From positions 1 to 64,000 of the forward strand of contig JAKCPI010005643.1 in assembly GCA_023213315.1 (NCBI GenBank): a stretch of 64,000 nt of DNA, written 5' to 3'. Shown in pieces: positions 20,706-30,956 of this stretch. Within the stretch, counting starts at the first letter, position 1; every line of letters begins with the position of its first letter. Position numbers and translations under genes: made by a program. The stretch comes from Euborellia annulipes. Its lineage: Eukaryota; Arthropoda; Insecta; Dermaptera; Anisolabididae. The notes under the pieces are model-generated. The model was not told where the DNA came from. It made no database searches and saw only the letters and a list, made by a program, of their open reading frames with translations.

Positions 20706-21474
20706 TTAAGGTGCGCGTCTCGGGGTGCTTGCTAATTTTGGGAGATTCCAACGGCCACAATATTGAAGCGATCGACCTCAAATTTTTTTTTTTAATTAAA
20801 ACTATTTAAGGTGCGCGTCTCGAAAAACCGGTAAAACACGATTGACTCGAGGCGGCAAGAGATGGCGTTAGTGTTCCCCCATTGGAATACACGCAACTTG
20901 TTCCATTTCATTCTAGACTTTCCAGCTAATTAATTAAAGGCAAAAAATTAATTATTTTTAAGCACAATGATTACTAATTTAATTATCTACAACTTATAGA
21001 GCTCCTTTTTTTAAAATATCTTTTATTTAATGCGATTAATCTGAAAAAAAAATTTTTTTTTTCGAAAATCAAAAAAAAAGGGCTTCTATTATTTGTAGAT
21101 ATTTTAAATAGCTTTAATTTAAAAAAAAATTTGAGGTCGATAGCTTCAAAATTGTGGCCGCTGGAAAGTCCCAAAATTAGCACCCCGAGACGCGCACCTT
21201 AAAATATCTACAGCTTATAGAAGTCCTTTTTTTGATTTTCGAAAAAATAAATTTTTTTTTTTTTTCGATCTATATCTTATAGATAATTAAATTAGTAATC
21301 ATTGTGTTAAAAAAATAATTAATTTTTTACCCTTAATTAATTAGCTGGAATCTTTCAAATGAAATGGAATAAATCCCTTGTATCCCTATGGGAAAAACTA
21401 ACGCCATCTCTTGCCGCCTCGAGTAACTCGGTAGTGAATCGTCTTCTAACGGCTTTTTGCAACGCGCACCTTAA
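20706..21474 (-). mobile_element. TTAA MITE (family GGTGCGCGTCTCG), interrupted by a copy of itself
   Basis: Outer copy, inverted: TTAAGGTGCGCGTCTCGGGG at 20706 and CGCGCACCTTAA ending 21474. Its interior is split at TTAA by the copy at 20806-21202. Removing that copy restores ...aaaactatTTAAaatatctac..., which matches the uninterrupted interior. Confidence 0.8.
20806..21202 (+). mobile_element. TTAA MITE, complete, inserted into its own family
   Basis: TTAAGGTGCGCGTCTCGAAAA to CACCCCGAGACGCGCACCTTAA. 397 bp, no coding. A further plus-strand copy is at 45361-45930. Confidence 0.85.
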
Positions 21475-21496
21475 AATTAAAGAGTTTTTGTTCACT

Positions 21497-21770
21497 TTTT
21501 TTTTTTTTTTATAACATTCACACTTTTTTTCTCATTCACACTCACACTCACACACACATTCACACTGTCTTTTCGGCAGCTCAGGCCATATAAGACATTT
21601 ACGATAACCGTTATTTATGAATTTATATATATTAAGGGTCCAGGCATTTTTATTTAAGCCATCTGGTATCCAGATGGCTTAAATAAAATCATCGGACTGC
21701 CTGGGGTCCGAACCCGCGACGTTTGGTATATGAGGTTAGCACGCTAACCTCTACACCACGCCCCGTGGGC
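21497..21770 (-). mobile_element. SINE-1, complete copy with target duplication
   Basis: Poly-T tail, cattcacactcacac, ttttcggcagctcaggcc, palindrome ccatctggtatccagatgg, B box ggtccgaacccgcgac, head acaccacgccccgtgggc. Duplication ttttgttcactt at 21485 and 21771. Confidence 0.9.
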
Positions 21771-21782
21771 TTTTGTTCACTT

Positions 21783-22150
21783 ATTTCTATAAAATAAATC
21801 AAATATTAAATGACATGTTAGTAGATCAAAGGAAAAAGAGTTGTTTTTGAAGAATAAGGGAAACCCAAAATCGATTAAACCCAAAACTACTGATGCTTTA
21901 TATAGATATAAAGCCGAACATTTTATTCATTGAAATGGCAATAAATGTTATATCAATTTCATTTTTAATAAAAAAAAAAAAATTATTTGTTATCCTTGAA
22001 AAAAAAACCGTTTCAAAGGGAGTTATATTTTTTTTTTTGTTAAATTTTTTCTAACTTATATAAATATTAATTTTTTTTTCCTTGCTGTTGCTTTTCAATT
22101 GAAAATTTCCCTTTTGTTGTTATCGTCTAAAAGATAACGTTTCGTTTGAC
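21783..22150. other. AT-rich DNA, nothing recognised
   Basis: T-rich, with ggcaataaatgttat near 21938. No splice-flanked open frame. Confidence 0.3.
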
Positions 22151-22540
22151 TTGAGAGGGGGCGCGGCGGGGGGGGAGATATTGAGGTTTATACTTTATAC
22201 CCCGCGGGGTCGTTTTTCTTTTTCTTTTTTTTTTTTTCATTCTCTAAGAAATATCTGCAGATAAATATAAACCACCTCGCGGTCGAATATTGCTGCTGAG
22301 GTGGATGGGTGGTTTGAGTGAGAGTGTGGGTGGGTGGTATCGAGAGGGTGAGTTGTATCTCGCTAGAGCCCCCAGGCGATCAATCATAAGAGCGAGAGAG
22401 AGAGAGAGGGTCGATATATCGAATAGATACAACCAACGAACGCCCCTCCGTTATAATATTGAAATCTCTGCCTTTTGGTCCATCGTTTTATTGAAACACT
22501 TATATATAGGGTAGCTACCCTCTCTCTCCCGTAAGTATTT
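22150..22540 (+). promoter_or_regulatory. possible promoter / 5' leader region
   Basis: A CpG-containing island in AT-rich DNA (ggcgcggcgggggg, accccgcggggtcg, cctcgcggtcg) with (GA)n at 22395-22408, tatatatag at 22501 and a strong donor GTAAGT at 22531. GA repeats bind GAGA-type factors in arthropods. No in-frame ATG leads into the donor, so if this is an exon it is untranslated. Direction and function are guesses. Confidence 0.25.
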
Positions 22541-22591
22541 ACATATTACTAAATTTTTTTGACTAATAATAGAAGAGAAAAAAAATTCAAT

Positions 22592-22821
22592 ATGGCTGGG
22601 AAATATTTTTTCCCCGACTATCTTTTATATTACTCACTTGTCAGAGAAAAAATTGGGCCTAACTGGAATTTATATCAAATGTTAAGTTATTTATTTTTTT
22701 CGCTCAGAGGCCCACGTCTTGTGGGTAAGTGGATGGCGACCACGAGCTGCCCGAGCTGGGACAGGCAGCTCTTTGTATGTCTGTTTCTTTCTTCCTCTTT
22801 TCATCAGGCGTCAGACCGTTG
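22592..22821 (+). pseudogene. gene fragment cut off by a DINE-like element
   Basis: ATG at 22592 in fair start context opens 44 codons (MAGKYFFPDYLLYY… to LRGPRLV). They end at the strong donor GTAAGT (22725), with phase 1. After 83 bp a pyrimidine-rich acceptor (ttcctcttttcatcag, ending 22807) continues in frame as VRPLE. At about 22822 the DNA becomes a truncated DINE-like copy, and the frame soon stops. The intron length is similar to the 76-bp intron of the gene at 18335. No family recognised; TM-like hydrophobic stretches FFPDYLLYYSL and LSYLFFSL. It could also be a chance frame. Confidence 0.3.
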
Positions 22822-23300
22822 GAGTTCAAGAGTAAAGTGGTCTTCAGAAGATTTCAATGACAAAATGAGAATATACATTTTAAAGAGCATCTAAAAAATA
22901 ATTGATTTTTGAATTAAAAAAAAAAAAAAATCGTTTGAACGAATTCAGAGAAAATCGAAAAAAACTGAAAAAGTAAATCAGTAAAGTACTAGTACTCTTT
23001 GGTCGATTTTGTTCAAAAGCTTCGTGTCACGTCCCATGGGGGTGCCTAACTTAAATATAAAATTTCAACCTCCTAGTTCTTTTCGTTCTTGAGACATTTT
23101 GATCACAGACACACAGATAGACTGACAAACAGACACACAGACAGACAGACCATGTCGCGAAAACCATTTTTTTGGAAACAGAGCATCTAAAAACGTGTAT
23201 ATCCATCAAAATCTCGACATCGAATTTTTGACATGAATCCAATACTTTCTCTCTATATACAGTATATTAACATATATATTGAGGTAAGAGAAAGTAAAAA
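22822..23300 (-). mobile_element. DINE-like element lacking its terminal hairpin
   Basis: Begins abruptly at gttcaagagtaaagtgg and runs to the start hairpin ending ggtaagagaaagt at 23281-23294. The microsatellite is CAGACACACAGA. Confidence 0.85.
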
Positions 23301-23885
23301 GAGGTCGCTAAAAAATCGAACTCGCCCTCCCAAACTCAAATCCTGTTTGCCCCACTGTAAGAGAAAGCACCCATTCAACAAAATAAATTCACTTTCTTTC
23401 GATTAAAATATTTCTATTCTTGGCTGAGCCAGCATCAGCCATCAGCGTGATTTCGATGGTGAAAAGGTCACTCGGTCATTCATTTGTTAAACTGTCCAAT
23501 TCATTCTTTGCATTCAGTCAATTCATCACACTTAATTCTTTTCTCACACTATTTTATTTGCATACTTAAATGACAGTACGTTACTAAACAGGGTGTTCTA
23601 AAATATTTTTTTAATCGTATGTCACAATTTCTTGTAGTCAATTTTTGATGTTCTAAGAAATCTCCAATTCTGTATGTATGTTCATTTATTATGCCAAACA
23701 TATTTTACTAAAACAAAAACATTCATTCATTAGAGTGGGGACTTTACAATTTTGGAAAATAACCATAGTTTATTTCAAGTAGTCAACATTTAAAATACAA
23801 TTGAAATTCACTGAGGCTCAGAGAATTTTTTCAAATAAAAGTCTATTTTAATGTTCAAGTTTGGATATATAGAGGCAGACATAGG
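23300..23885. other. AT-rich DNA, nothing recognised
   Basis: acagggtgttctaaaat at about 23590 resembles a motif at 55740 (acagggtgttcataat), perhaps TIRs of one unknown family. Confidence 0.3.
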
Positions 23886-23960
23886 CGCCGGAACTGGGGG
23901 GACAAGGGTACATTGCCCCCCTGGCATCCTACAGGGGGGGGCAGAGGGGGGTAAAATTCC
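23886..23960. repeat. hAT-type end, single side
   Basis: gcgccggaactggggg, C-run and G-run (cattgcccccctggc, tacagggggggg). Looks like the left end of a hAT MITE; no right end seen. Confidence 0.4.
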
Positions 23961-24017
23961 TTTTTTATTTCATTTATTTTTAAAAATGATATATTTTTAC
24001 TTTTGAAAAATAAAATC

Positions 24018-24318
24018 ATCTTAGTTCTTTACTGATGTAGTGGGGTTTTCAGTTTTTTTCGATTTTCTTAAAATTCGCTTCAACGATTTCGATTAAAATT
24101 CAAAAATCAATTATTTTTTAGGTACTCTTTAAAATGTATATTCTCATTTTGCCATTTAAATCTTTTTAAGACTACTTTACTCTTCATAGGAAAGATAGGA
24201 GAAATGGTTGCCATGGTAACAAAATATAAATATATTCCCATATATATAAATTTTAAATCTTTAATTTTAATATATTGGCGGAAAAAATGTGGTGCGTTTA
24301 GTCACACCAGATTATTTT
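24018..24318 (+). mobile_element. DINE-like element, 3' half
   Basis: From ttctttactgatgtag through gttgccatggtaacaaaat to a collapsed terminal hairpin (tgtggtgcgtttagtcacaccagatt). Confidence 0.8.
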
Positions 24319-24432
24319 TTATTTTTTATCCTTTCTTTAAAATTTAAACCCTCTATCTTTATGTACATAAAAACTTAGTTATAACAAAATAAAGAAATTA
24401 TATTTTTATTCCTAACTGAATTAATATTAATA

Positions 24433-24992
24433 CTAGCCGCGCCGCCCGCCTACGGCGGGCTTCGTGCCTAGCCAGGGGGCTACGCCCCCTGGACCCCCAC
24501 CAGCTGGCTCGGGCCCGCCTGCGGCGGACCCTCGCCTTTCTTAATTATGAAAAACTACGTGGCTTCTAGACAGGGGGGCTACGCCCCCTGGACCCCCCAA
24601 CAGCTGGCTCGGGTCCGCCGCAGGCGGACCCTCGCCTTTCTTAATTATGAAAAGAAAATTATTATTACTAACAACTAAGTATTCCAGTCCAGTGCCTGCT
24701 TGAGGATTTGTTTACCTTCATAGAATACACAACTGCAAAGAATACTTAAATATTTCTCTATACATTTCCTATGGGAGAAATCGTAACTTTAAGAATTAAT
24801 AACTCAAAAAGTTATAGGAATTTTGGGACCCGAGTATTTTTCCGGGACTCTCTATAACGTCCTTTATAAGACTGCAAAATTTCGTTTCAAAATTCCAACG
24901 GGAAGTTGGTCAAACAGAGCGTGACAGACGGACAGACGGACAGACAGACGGACAGACAGACAGACGGACACTCCGTAATTATTATATATAGA
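24433..24992 (-). mobile_element. Helitron, family Hel-2, complete
   Basis: On the minus strand it starts TCTATATATAATAATTACGG at 24992 and ends with the hairpin gcccgccgtaggcgggc, then ggcgcggCTAG at 24433. Two GC-rich units (ccagggggctacgcccc, tccgccgcaggcgg) near the 3' end. A GACGGACA microsatellite lies near the 5' end. Non-autonomous. Confidence 0.85.
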
Positions 24993-25715
24993 TTATTTTA
25001 ATTAATTTTTATTATATTGCAAAAATTCATATATAAGATCGTACGTATATTTATTTTCTTAGAGAAGGATGACTTATCTCTTCCTTCCCTTATTTAAATA
25101 TATATTCGCTATGAAAATGTGAAATATTTTAGGCATCCTTTGGAATTTCATTGAAAGTCAATGGCATTCCTAAATACCTAATAATAATAGATAAAGGAAT
25201 AGAGAGAGAGAGAGAGAGAGCAATGTGTGTTTGCGAGGGCCTGGACAGACACAATCCTATCCCATTGGTTGACATTTATTTTCCATAATTATTATTATAT
25301 ATATTTCACAAATCAGAATGTCTGTGTTTCTGTGAAATTAATCTGAAACCCCTTTGTATATCTATTATCAAGGGTTATGATACTGATGATGATGGAATTA
25401 ACGGTTAAAAAACTATAATCTCTCTACACCCTCAACTGATGTGGTCATCAATCATATTACAAAGCATTTAAATCAATTGTTTTATATGAATTTAAAATAG
25501 AGTATAATCTCCTTTCTCTTTAATCATTTGTCACGCAATGACATATTCTAGTTGCTAAGATTTACCTGCCTTCACTCGATTAATTTTACCATAAACTGAA
25601 ATTGTATATGATACGTTTTTTTTTTAAAGAAAATATTAGTGGTATTTACTTTAAATTCAATATACTTAATAACGATATTTTTATTTTTTACTAATTATTT
25701 TTTCTTCTTTTACAG
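24993..25715. other. AT-rich DNA with (GA)n at about 25203-25220
   Basis: No exon found before the acceptor at 25715. Confidence 0.3.
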
Positions 25716-25770
25716 GTAAACCTCTTCGCTTGTTATCCAATTCTCTTTTGTTCCGTTGCTTTTACATGTG
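25716..25770 (+). CDS. candidate internal exon, hydrophobic, unknown gene
   Basis: The acceptor ttttttcttcttttacag ends at 25715 and the donor GTGAGT begins at 25771, both strong. The frame starting at the first base reads VNLFACYPILFCSVAFTC and leaves one base (phase 1). That is a membrane or signal-peptide stretch. A second frame is also open. The phase fits the acceptor of 27901, which would give a signal peptide followed by EKYDVVRDF, but the joining is hypothetical, no ATG exon was found, and 27901 also has a minus-strand reading. Confidence 0.4.
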
Positions 25771-25855
25771 GTGAGTTTTTATTTTAATAGACTACAGTAT
25801 TTACTTACATTATGGTTTTGTCAGTAAAATTTTTTCTCTTAATTTGAATCGTTTA

Positions 25856-26492
25856 TTTTTACTTTCTCTAACCATTATTATATAGGTCTATATATAATAT
25901 AGCTATAGAGAAAGTATTTAATTCATGACAAAAATTCGATTACGAAATTTTGATGGATATTCACGTTTTTAGGTCCACTGAGTCCAAAAAAGTCTGTCTG
26001 TCTGACTGTGAACAAAGTAAAGTATGAAGGAAATGATTTTCGAAGTTGAAATTTTATATTCAAGTTAGACACCCCCTAGGGGGCGAAATTATGCTTTTAA
26101 ATAAAATCGCCCAATAGTACCAATACTTTACTGATGTTTACAGTTTTTTTCGATTTTCTCAAAATTCGGTTTAACGACTTTGTTTAAAATTCATAAATCA
26201 ATTTTTTTAGATGCTGTTCAAATTGTAATTCAATATATTCATTATATTCTCATTTTGCTCTCAAAATTGTTTGTAGAGGTCTTAACTCTTTTTACGTCTA
26301 CTTCATAAGAAAGTTAAGAAAAATGGTTGCCATGTTAACAAAATTTAAAGATTTCTCTAAATTCCTACTATCTGAAACTAAATATATGTCGACACAAAAA
26401 AAAATCTGGTGTGGCAAGCACAGAACACAACTATCAATTACCGGAGGTTAGAGAAAGTTGTGTGCTGTGCGACCAGTCACAACAAATTTTTT
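25856..26492 (+). mobile_element. DINE-like element, full length, diverged
   Basis: Start hairpin tttactttctctaacc / tagagaaagta, no microsatellite beyond gtctgtctgtctgac, terminal hairpin ending gtcacaacaaattttt. Confidence 0.85.
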
Positions 26493-26571
26493 AAATTGAA
26501 AAAAAGTCTGTTTTCAAATTCTTATCCGATGAAAATTTTTAAATCTCTTTAAAAAAAATATAAGCTTATAC

Positions 26572-26747
26572 TTAATCTAAGACTGCAAGATCAATTTGAA
26601 AACTTTCCCTGGCAATTGTAATCAATTCTAAATTCAACTTCACTGAGTTAACCCGCTGAACGTTCAGTCTTCCCCAAAAATTTGGTTCTCCAAAATAAGT
26701 TTTCACTTGGAAAATCAAACAATTATCCAAGATGATTGTATTTCTCC
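26572..26747 (-). CDS. candidate terminal exon, unknown gene, minus strand
   Basis: Acceptor aaaattgttttttag on the minus strand, then 57 open codons to TAA. The sequence contains TIILDNCLIFQVKTYFGE and WGRLNVQRVNSVKLNLEL, with mixed composition unlike the surrounding low-complexity frames. Phase 1 in. It probably belongs with the coding stretch at 27271-27544, but phases do not join cleanly unless an exon is missing or an unusual donor is used. No family recognised. Confidence 0.45.
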
Positions 26748-26994
26748 CTAAAAAACAATTTTTTAATCCCTTGTCTTGTAGACCTCATTTTGTAGCCAAA
26801 GATGTGGTCTATTGGTAGTTTTTTAGACATTTATGTTTGAATCAGATGTTAGGCTCGATCTTAATTAGTGAACACTTGATCCACCATGGTAGTGTATATT
26901 AGCAAAAAATATATTTACTAATTGTTAGAGATATGTATGCCTACGTCTACCATATTTAAATAAAAACTCAAAATACAAATAAACTAAATACTTA
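26748..26994. other. AT-rich DNA, nothing recognised
   Basis: Would be intronic if the flanking minus-strand stretches are one gene. Confidence 0.3.
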
Positions 26995-27230
26995 TTGAAG
27001 AGAGAAAAAAAAGAAGAAAAGCAGCCAAAGTAGTTTCTTTATTGAGACCAGCTCACGGCCAACGTCTTGGTCCTAGGTTCGGACCACCATCAAAACTGGG
27101 GTTGTGTAAAGGTCTGATGATGGTCCAAATCTAGGACCGAAACGTTGGCCGTGGGCTGATCTCAATAAAGCAATTACTTTGGCTGCATTTTCTTCTTGCT
27201 TTTTTTCTCTCTTCAACATCTAACCTACAA
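26995..27230. repeat. Penelope-like termini, inverted pair (about 100-bp arms)
   Basis: Left arm (gaagagagaaaaaa, aaagcagccaaagtagt, ctttattgagacc, ctcacggccaacgt, ggtcctaggttcgg) is the inverse of the right arm (gatggtccaaatctaggacc, gaaacgttggccgtgggct, gatctcaataaagc, actttggctgc, ttttctctcttcaa). About 20 bp lie between. Tandem or inverted terminal repeats are typical of Penelope-like elements. Confidence 0.65.
27108..27152 (+). ncRNA. hammerhead-ribozyme-like motif
   Basis: CTGATGA at 27114-27120, then a helix GGTCC / GGACC (27122-27126, 27134-27138), then GAAAC at 27139-27143. This is the conserved core order of a hammerhead ribozyme (CUGAUGA, helix II, GAAA). Helix III and the cleavage triplet are not certain. 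Hammerheads are known in Penelope-like elements. The opposite-strand partner (27092-27055) has CAAGAC in place of GAAAC and should be inactive. Confidence 0.5.
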
Positions 27231-27270
27231 GCATACATCCCCCTGTTACAAACTACTTATTTAATTAGAC

Positions 27271-27544
27271 CTTTGGAAAATGTAAGCCCCCAAACCCGAT
27301 AAGCGTCTGAAATTGACTGCCATCAATTTCATCAATCTTCACAGTCATCTTTATCTCATAATAATTAGGTACCAATTTGTAAAAACAATTTTCCCTTAAA
27401 AAAAGGGACTAAAGGGTTAATATTCCCCCCACTAAGTTTGTTAAATACGATAAACGACCCCATTCCCTTCAACGCAGTCTTCTCTGGAATATCAAATGAG
27501 TTACGACGGCTCTCCAAGACGATAATTAAATTACAAGGCCCTCC
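27271..27544 (-). CDS. candidate coding stretch, unknown gene, with frame break
   Basis: On the minus strand, 62 open codons after 27544 include GPCNLIIVLESRRNSF and IPEKTALKGMGSFIVFNKL. A second frame carries on from the T-run (plus-strand A-run 27398-27404) with ENCFYKLVPNYYEIKMTV and DEIDGSQFQTLIGFGGLHF, ending at a weak donor AAG|GTCTAA (27271). The two frames overlap in the seven-T run: either the run length varies or is mis-sequenced, or a very short intron is removed, or the gene is dead. The plus strand is also open here for over 75 codons. I prefer minus because the second part is clearly protein-like and 26572-26747 lies in line. Function not recognised. Confidence 0.4.
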
Positions 27545-27900
27545 CTATTTGAGGGTTCTTAAATCACTTCACCACCTTGTCCCAATATTTCACAAAAAAT
27601 TTGAATATTTAATAAATAAAAGAGGGAAAATAAATAATTATATTGGAATAAAATCAAAAGTCATGTAGGCCTATCTACAAAAATATTCACCACCACAAGA
27701 ACTGCAAAGAAATGAATTTGTTAACGCTCGATGATTCCGCTTGCAATAAAGCTTTCTAGAGTTAGGTTCGAAGTTTCTACCTTTGAGGGATTCATCTCAT
27801 AATTCAAGTAGCATATAATGATATTTCATGATTCATCTCATCTTCTATAATCTCAAAAAATATTAAATTTTCATCTTTTAGTTTTGTTTTTATATCTCAG

Positions 27901-28052
27901 AAAAATATGACGTTGTTAGAGATTTTATTCAATCCAACGCAGAGGAATATGTCTCGCCTCTTGTTCGCGAAGTCAGGGTTTCGTTTTCCCTCCCATTCGA
28001 TGAAAATTTTTCTAAATTTTATTGGCTACCGAAAAATAGTGAAGCACTCTAA
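27901..28052 (+). CDS. candidate terminal exon, possibly of a secreted lipid-binding protein
   Basis: A long pyrimidine tract and tatatctcag precede 27901. With phase 1 in, 49 codons then TAA read KYDVVRDFIQSNAEEYV, SPLVREVRVSFSLPFDE and FSKFYWLPKNSEAL. Amphipathic helix-like start and alternating strand-like middle. The layout recalls the N-terminal helix of arthropod group-7-allergen/takeout-like proteins, but that is only an impression. The opposite strand is open too (IKFRKIFIEWEGKRNPDF) behind a fair acceptor, so strand is not settled. The phase matches the donor of 25716-25770. Confidence 0.4.
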
Positions 28053-30956
28053 CTGTTAAATATCTTCAGATGCCGAAAAACTTTAAATAAAAAAAGTCAA
28101 TCAATTCTAGAATTTTTATTTTACTGGCCTTTTTATTATTAAATTCTATTTGTGAAAGACTAATAATCGTGCCCTTTTTACCCTATACGGGTATATATAT
28201 GCATTTTATGGAATAAAAAACTGGTGGTGTCATTACTTACCTTCTTCTTCATCTTTTTCTGTCCTTACCTTATCTCAAATTTAATTTTAAAGAGGAGCGG
28301 CCGAGAGAGCTAACAAAGTTCCAAGACCTGACGCTTAATGGAGAAGGAAATATTTATTTATTAGCTCTGAGGCACTTTGCTTTATAGAGCTTTAAAAAAA
28401 TACATAAAGGCAGAAAAGAGAAACAATGAAGAATCCCATAAAGGAGGATAAAAAAATTCTAGCCTTAATTCAGTCAACTCGTGGTCGTCATTCACATCTC
28501 TTGAAGGTCCAATAGATAAAATTTAATATCAGAAAGTTGTTACTCTGTTATACCTGATTATCTTTATATAAAGATAGCTTCCTTATAATAAATAAATTAC
28601 CAAGATAGCTATTACATCATCATCAATAGGGTGAAAAAGAAATAAAAACCAAATAGCGAGAGATGAGATAGAGATATAGCGTTAAAAAAAAAATGGCCGG
28701 TAAATGGAAATGCTATTGCGCGTAGAACCGCCTGGTTGATGTGGATGGTGATCAATGTAGCGTAGCATCTGCATCCACCCACATTGAGGGATGCATGCAT
28801 GGCTCGTTACAACAGCAACAAACAGCAATAGCAAAACAACAGGTCGCACCGGACATAAAGCATTTCAGAACACCGGAAAAGTTATTAAATTACCTCTGTT
28901 AAATCCTCTCTACCCTCTCGAGTGGTTTTAAGGTGAAAAACTTCCTCGCATAACCTATAAAGCTTTTTTTTGTTATTTTACTTTATTGGAATTTAAATAT
29001 TTTATTAGGAAAATTAACATTACTAAAAACTGCATTAAGGTTAGAATACATTCATCGTTATTTCGCATGTTCTGAGTATGGAGGCGGTACGAGTTAACTG
29101 AGCTTCGTATCGATAAGTCTTTTTTCTGAGTTCTAGAACAGAAAAAAGAAAGGCTCCTTTATTATTGTTTAATAAAACTTCATAATACCGGATCATTCAA
29201 AAAATTGTTAGGCTGATACATATATAGCATTGCTAGAAACAAGAAAATATTGTTGATTGAAAACGTCCGTCCTTCATATGAACACTTACTAAGTTGACTG
29301 ATGGCTTTATATAATTAAACCTGAAACGTTTTAACAAATTTGAGAGGTTTATTTACATAGATTAGATAGGAGAAAGGCTATCATTTCATCTGCTCTCATT
29401 AAGCCATTCTTATTCGTCTCCCCAGTAAGCGTCAAATGGGACGGTTTGCTTCTTTTCTCGCCCTCATTTGTCTTTAATATCCTGACCTCGAAAAACAGTT
29501 TTAACGAGAAACATATTCAACGCTTAAAATAATCTTTTTAAGAAAAAATTTTATAAGAAAACTTTTTAAAAGAAAATTCTCTATTTGTAAAATTTTTTAG
29601 TTGAGATAAGAAGACAATAATGAACTAAAATAAATATCAGGGCTGGGGTGTCCGTATTAAATAAATAAAATTTAGTATTTTAACTACAAAAAATATAAAA
29701 GCCGTCTTTAATTTTCTCTTTGTCGGCATATTTTCCGGCCCTCACCCCTGCCCTGATAAATAAATACAGTATCTTTGCGAATTTTCCTTGTCAAACTATT
29801 ATTATTGCTGAAAACATTTATTTTTTTCAATAAAATCCTAGATTTTTGTTTGTGACACTTGTGGACGAATTTACAAAAAGATTAATTTAAAATCCTCTAT
29901 TCCTCCAGTTTTCCATAAATCTACCAGAATCACTGTTTTAAATGTGTTGGGATTCTCAACATTTTCAACTATAAATTCAGTAGACTTAAATTATTAATAA
30001 TTCAATGACTGATGATGCAGGCATTAAAGATAGCTTGAGCCCTCCCATTAATCATTTAACAGGCTTTCATTATTGGCTGCTTCAGCGTATTATCCAATAC
30101 TAACTGCGCAGTCCACCTTCCGTGGATCATGCCACTAATCAAGGCTCTAACCTAATATTTTTCTCTATACTTGGATTTATTCCAATTTAAAATACTTCAC
30201 CCTTTTTCTTAACTCTCCCTCTTCGTCTTTTTTTATTTATTCCCATGAATTAGCTATATATATTGTCAGTTTTATAAGTAATAAGAAAGAAAATTTAGTA
30301 TTCATATTATTATTAGTATCTAAATAAAGGTATCTTTTTTTTTTCTTTTTATTTTAAAAGAGAAGTTTTCTCAAATGAAGAATTCTCCATCTTACTCTTT
30401 CTCTTAATTAACATATCTTTTAAAAGCGAGCAGAAGGTAGCTGAAATAAGAGATCTTAAAATACAATATGTCTTCAGATTTGAAACAGGCGAGTTTTTTT
30501 CTTAAACGGGTGACGAAGTGGAACGAACATCACGGAGAACTACTGGGTAGACAGAGCTAGAAAGAGAGATCGGATAAAGGGTAGAGTAGAGAAGCCCACG
30601 CCGACGATGCCTGTCAGATGCAGGGGGCTTTTGCGAATAAAGTTGCAAACCGCAATCTATTTGACAAAACTACCCCACCTCGTTCATCCAAAAAGAAACG
30701 AAATCACCTTCAAAGGGCTCAAAGCGACCGAGAGCCAACCAACCAAATTTTAATTATTTAAAGGTTCATTATTAAATTCTAGATCCTTAAATCCCTAATG
30801 ACAGCCAGAAGAATAAAAAAAAAAATTACACATAGAGTTGATTCGAACAAATGATAAGAAGAAAGGATTTAGTCTATAGACCTACTTGATTAGTTTATTT
30901 GCTTTCCATCATCTTAATGTTAACATCCCATTTGGCCGAAATATATTTAATTAAAT
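28053..30956. other. intergenic or intronic DNA, no firm feature
   Basis: Mostly AT-rich. Points of note: minus-strand ATGAAGAAGAAG followed by the strong donor GTAAGTAATG near 28243; a moderately GC-rich patch 28690-28880 with a 35-codon plus-strand frame (MHGSLQQQQTAIAKQQ…) beginning near 28797; an open terminal-exon-like stretch after gctgcttcag at 30085; and a GC-richer patch 30490-30770. None could be joined into a gene. Confidence 0.3.

Noticed and set aside
27438..27668. 76-codon plus-strand frame
   Set aside because: No ATG; the opposite strand is more protein-like and lines up with the coding stretch at 26572-26747. Not fully excluded.
28235..28254. Minus-strand ATGAAGAAGAAG followed by GTAAGT as a first exon
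   Set aside because: In-phase partner exists only as the antisense of 27901-28052, and there is no other support.
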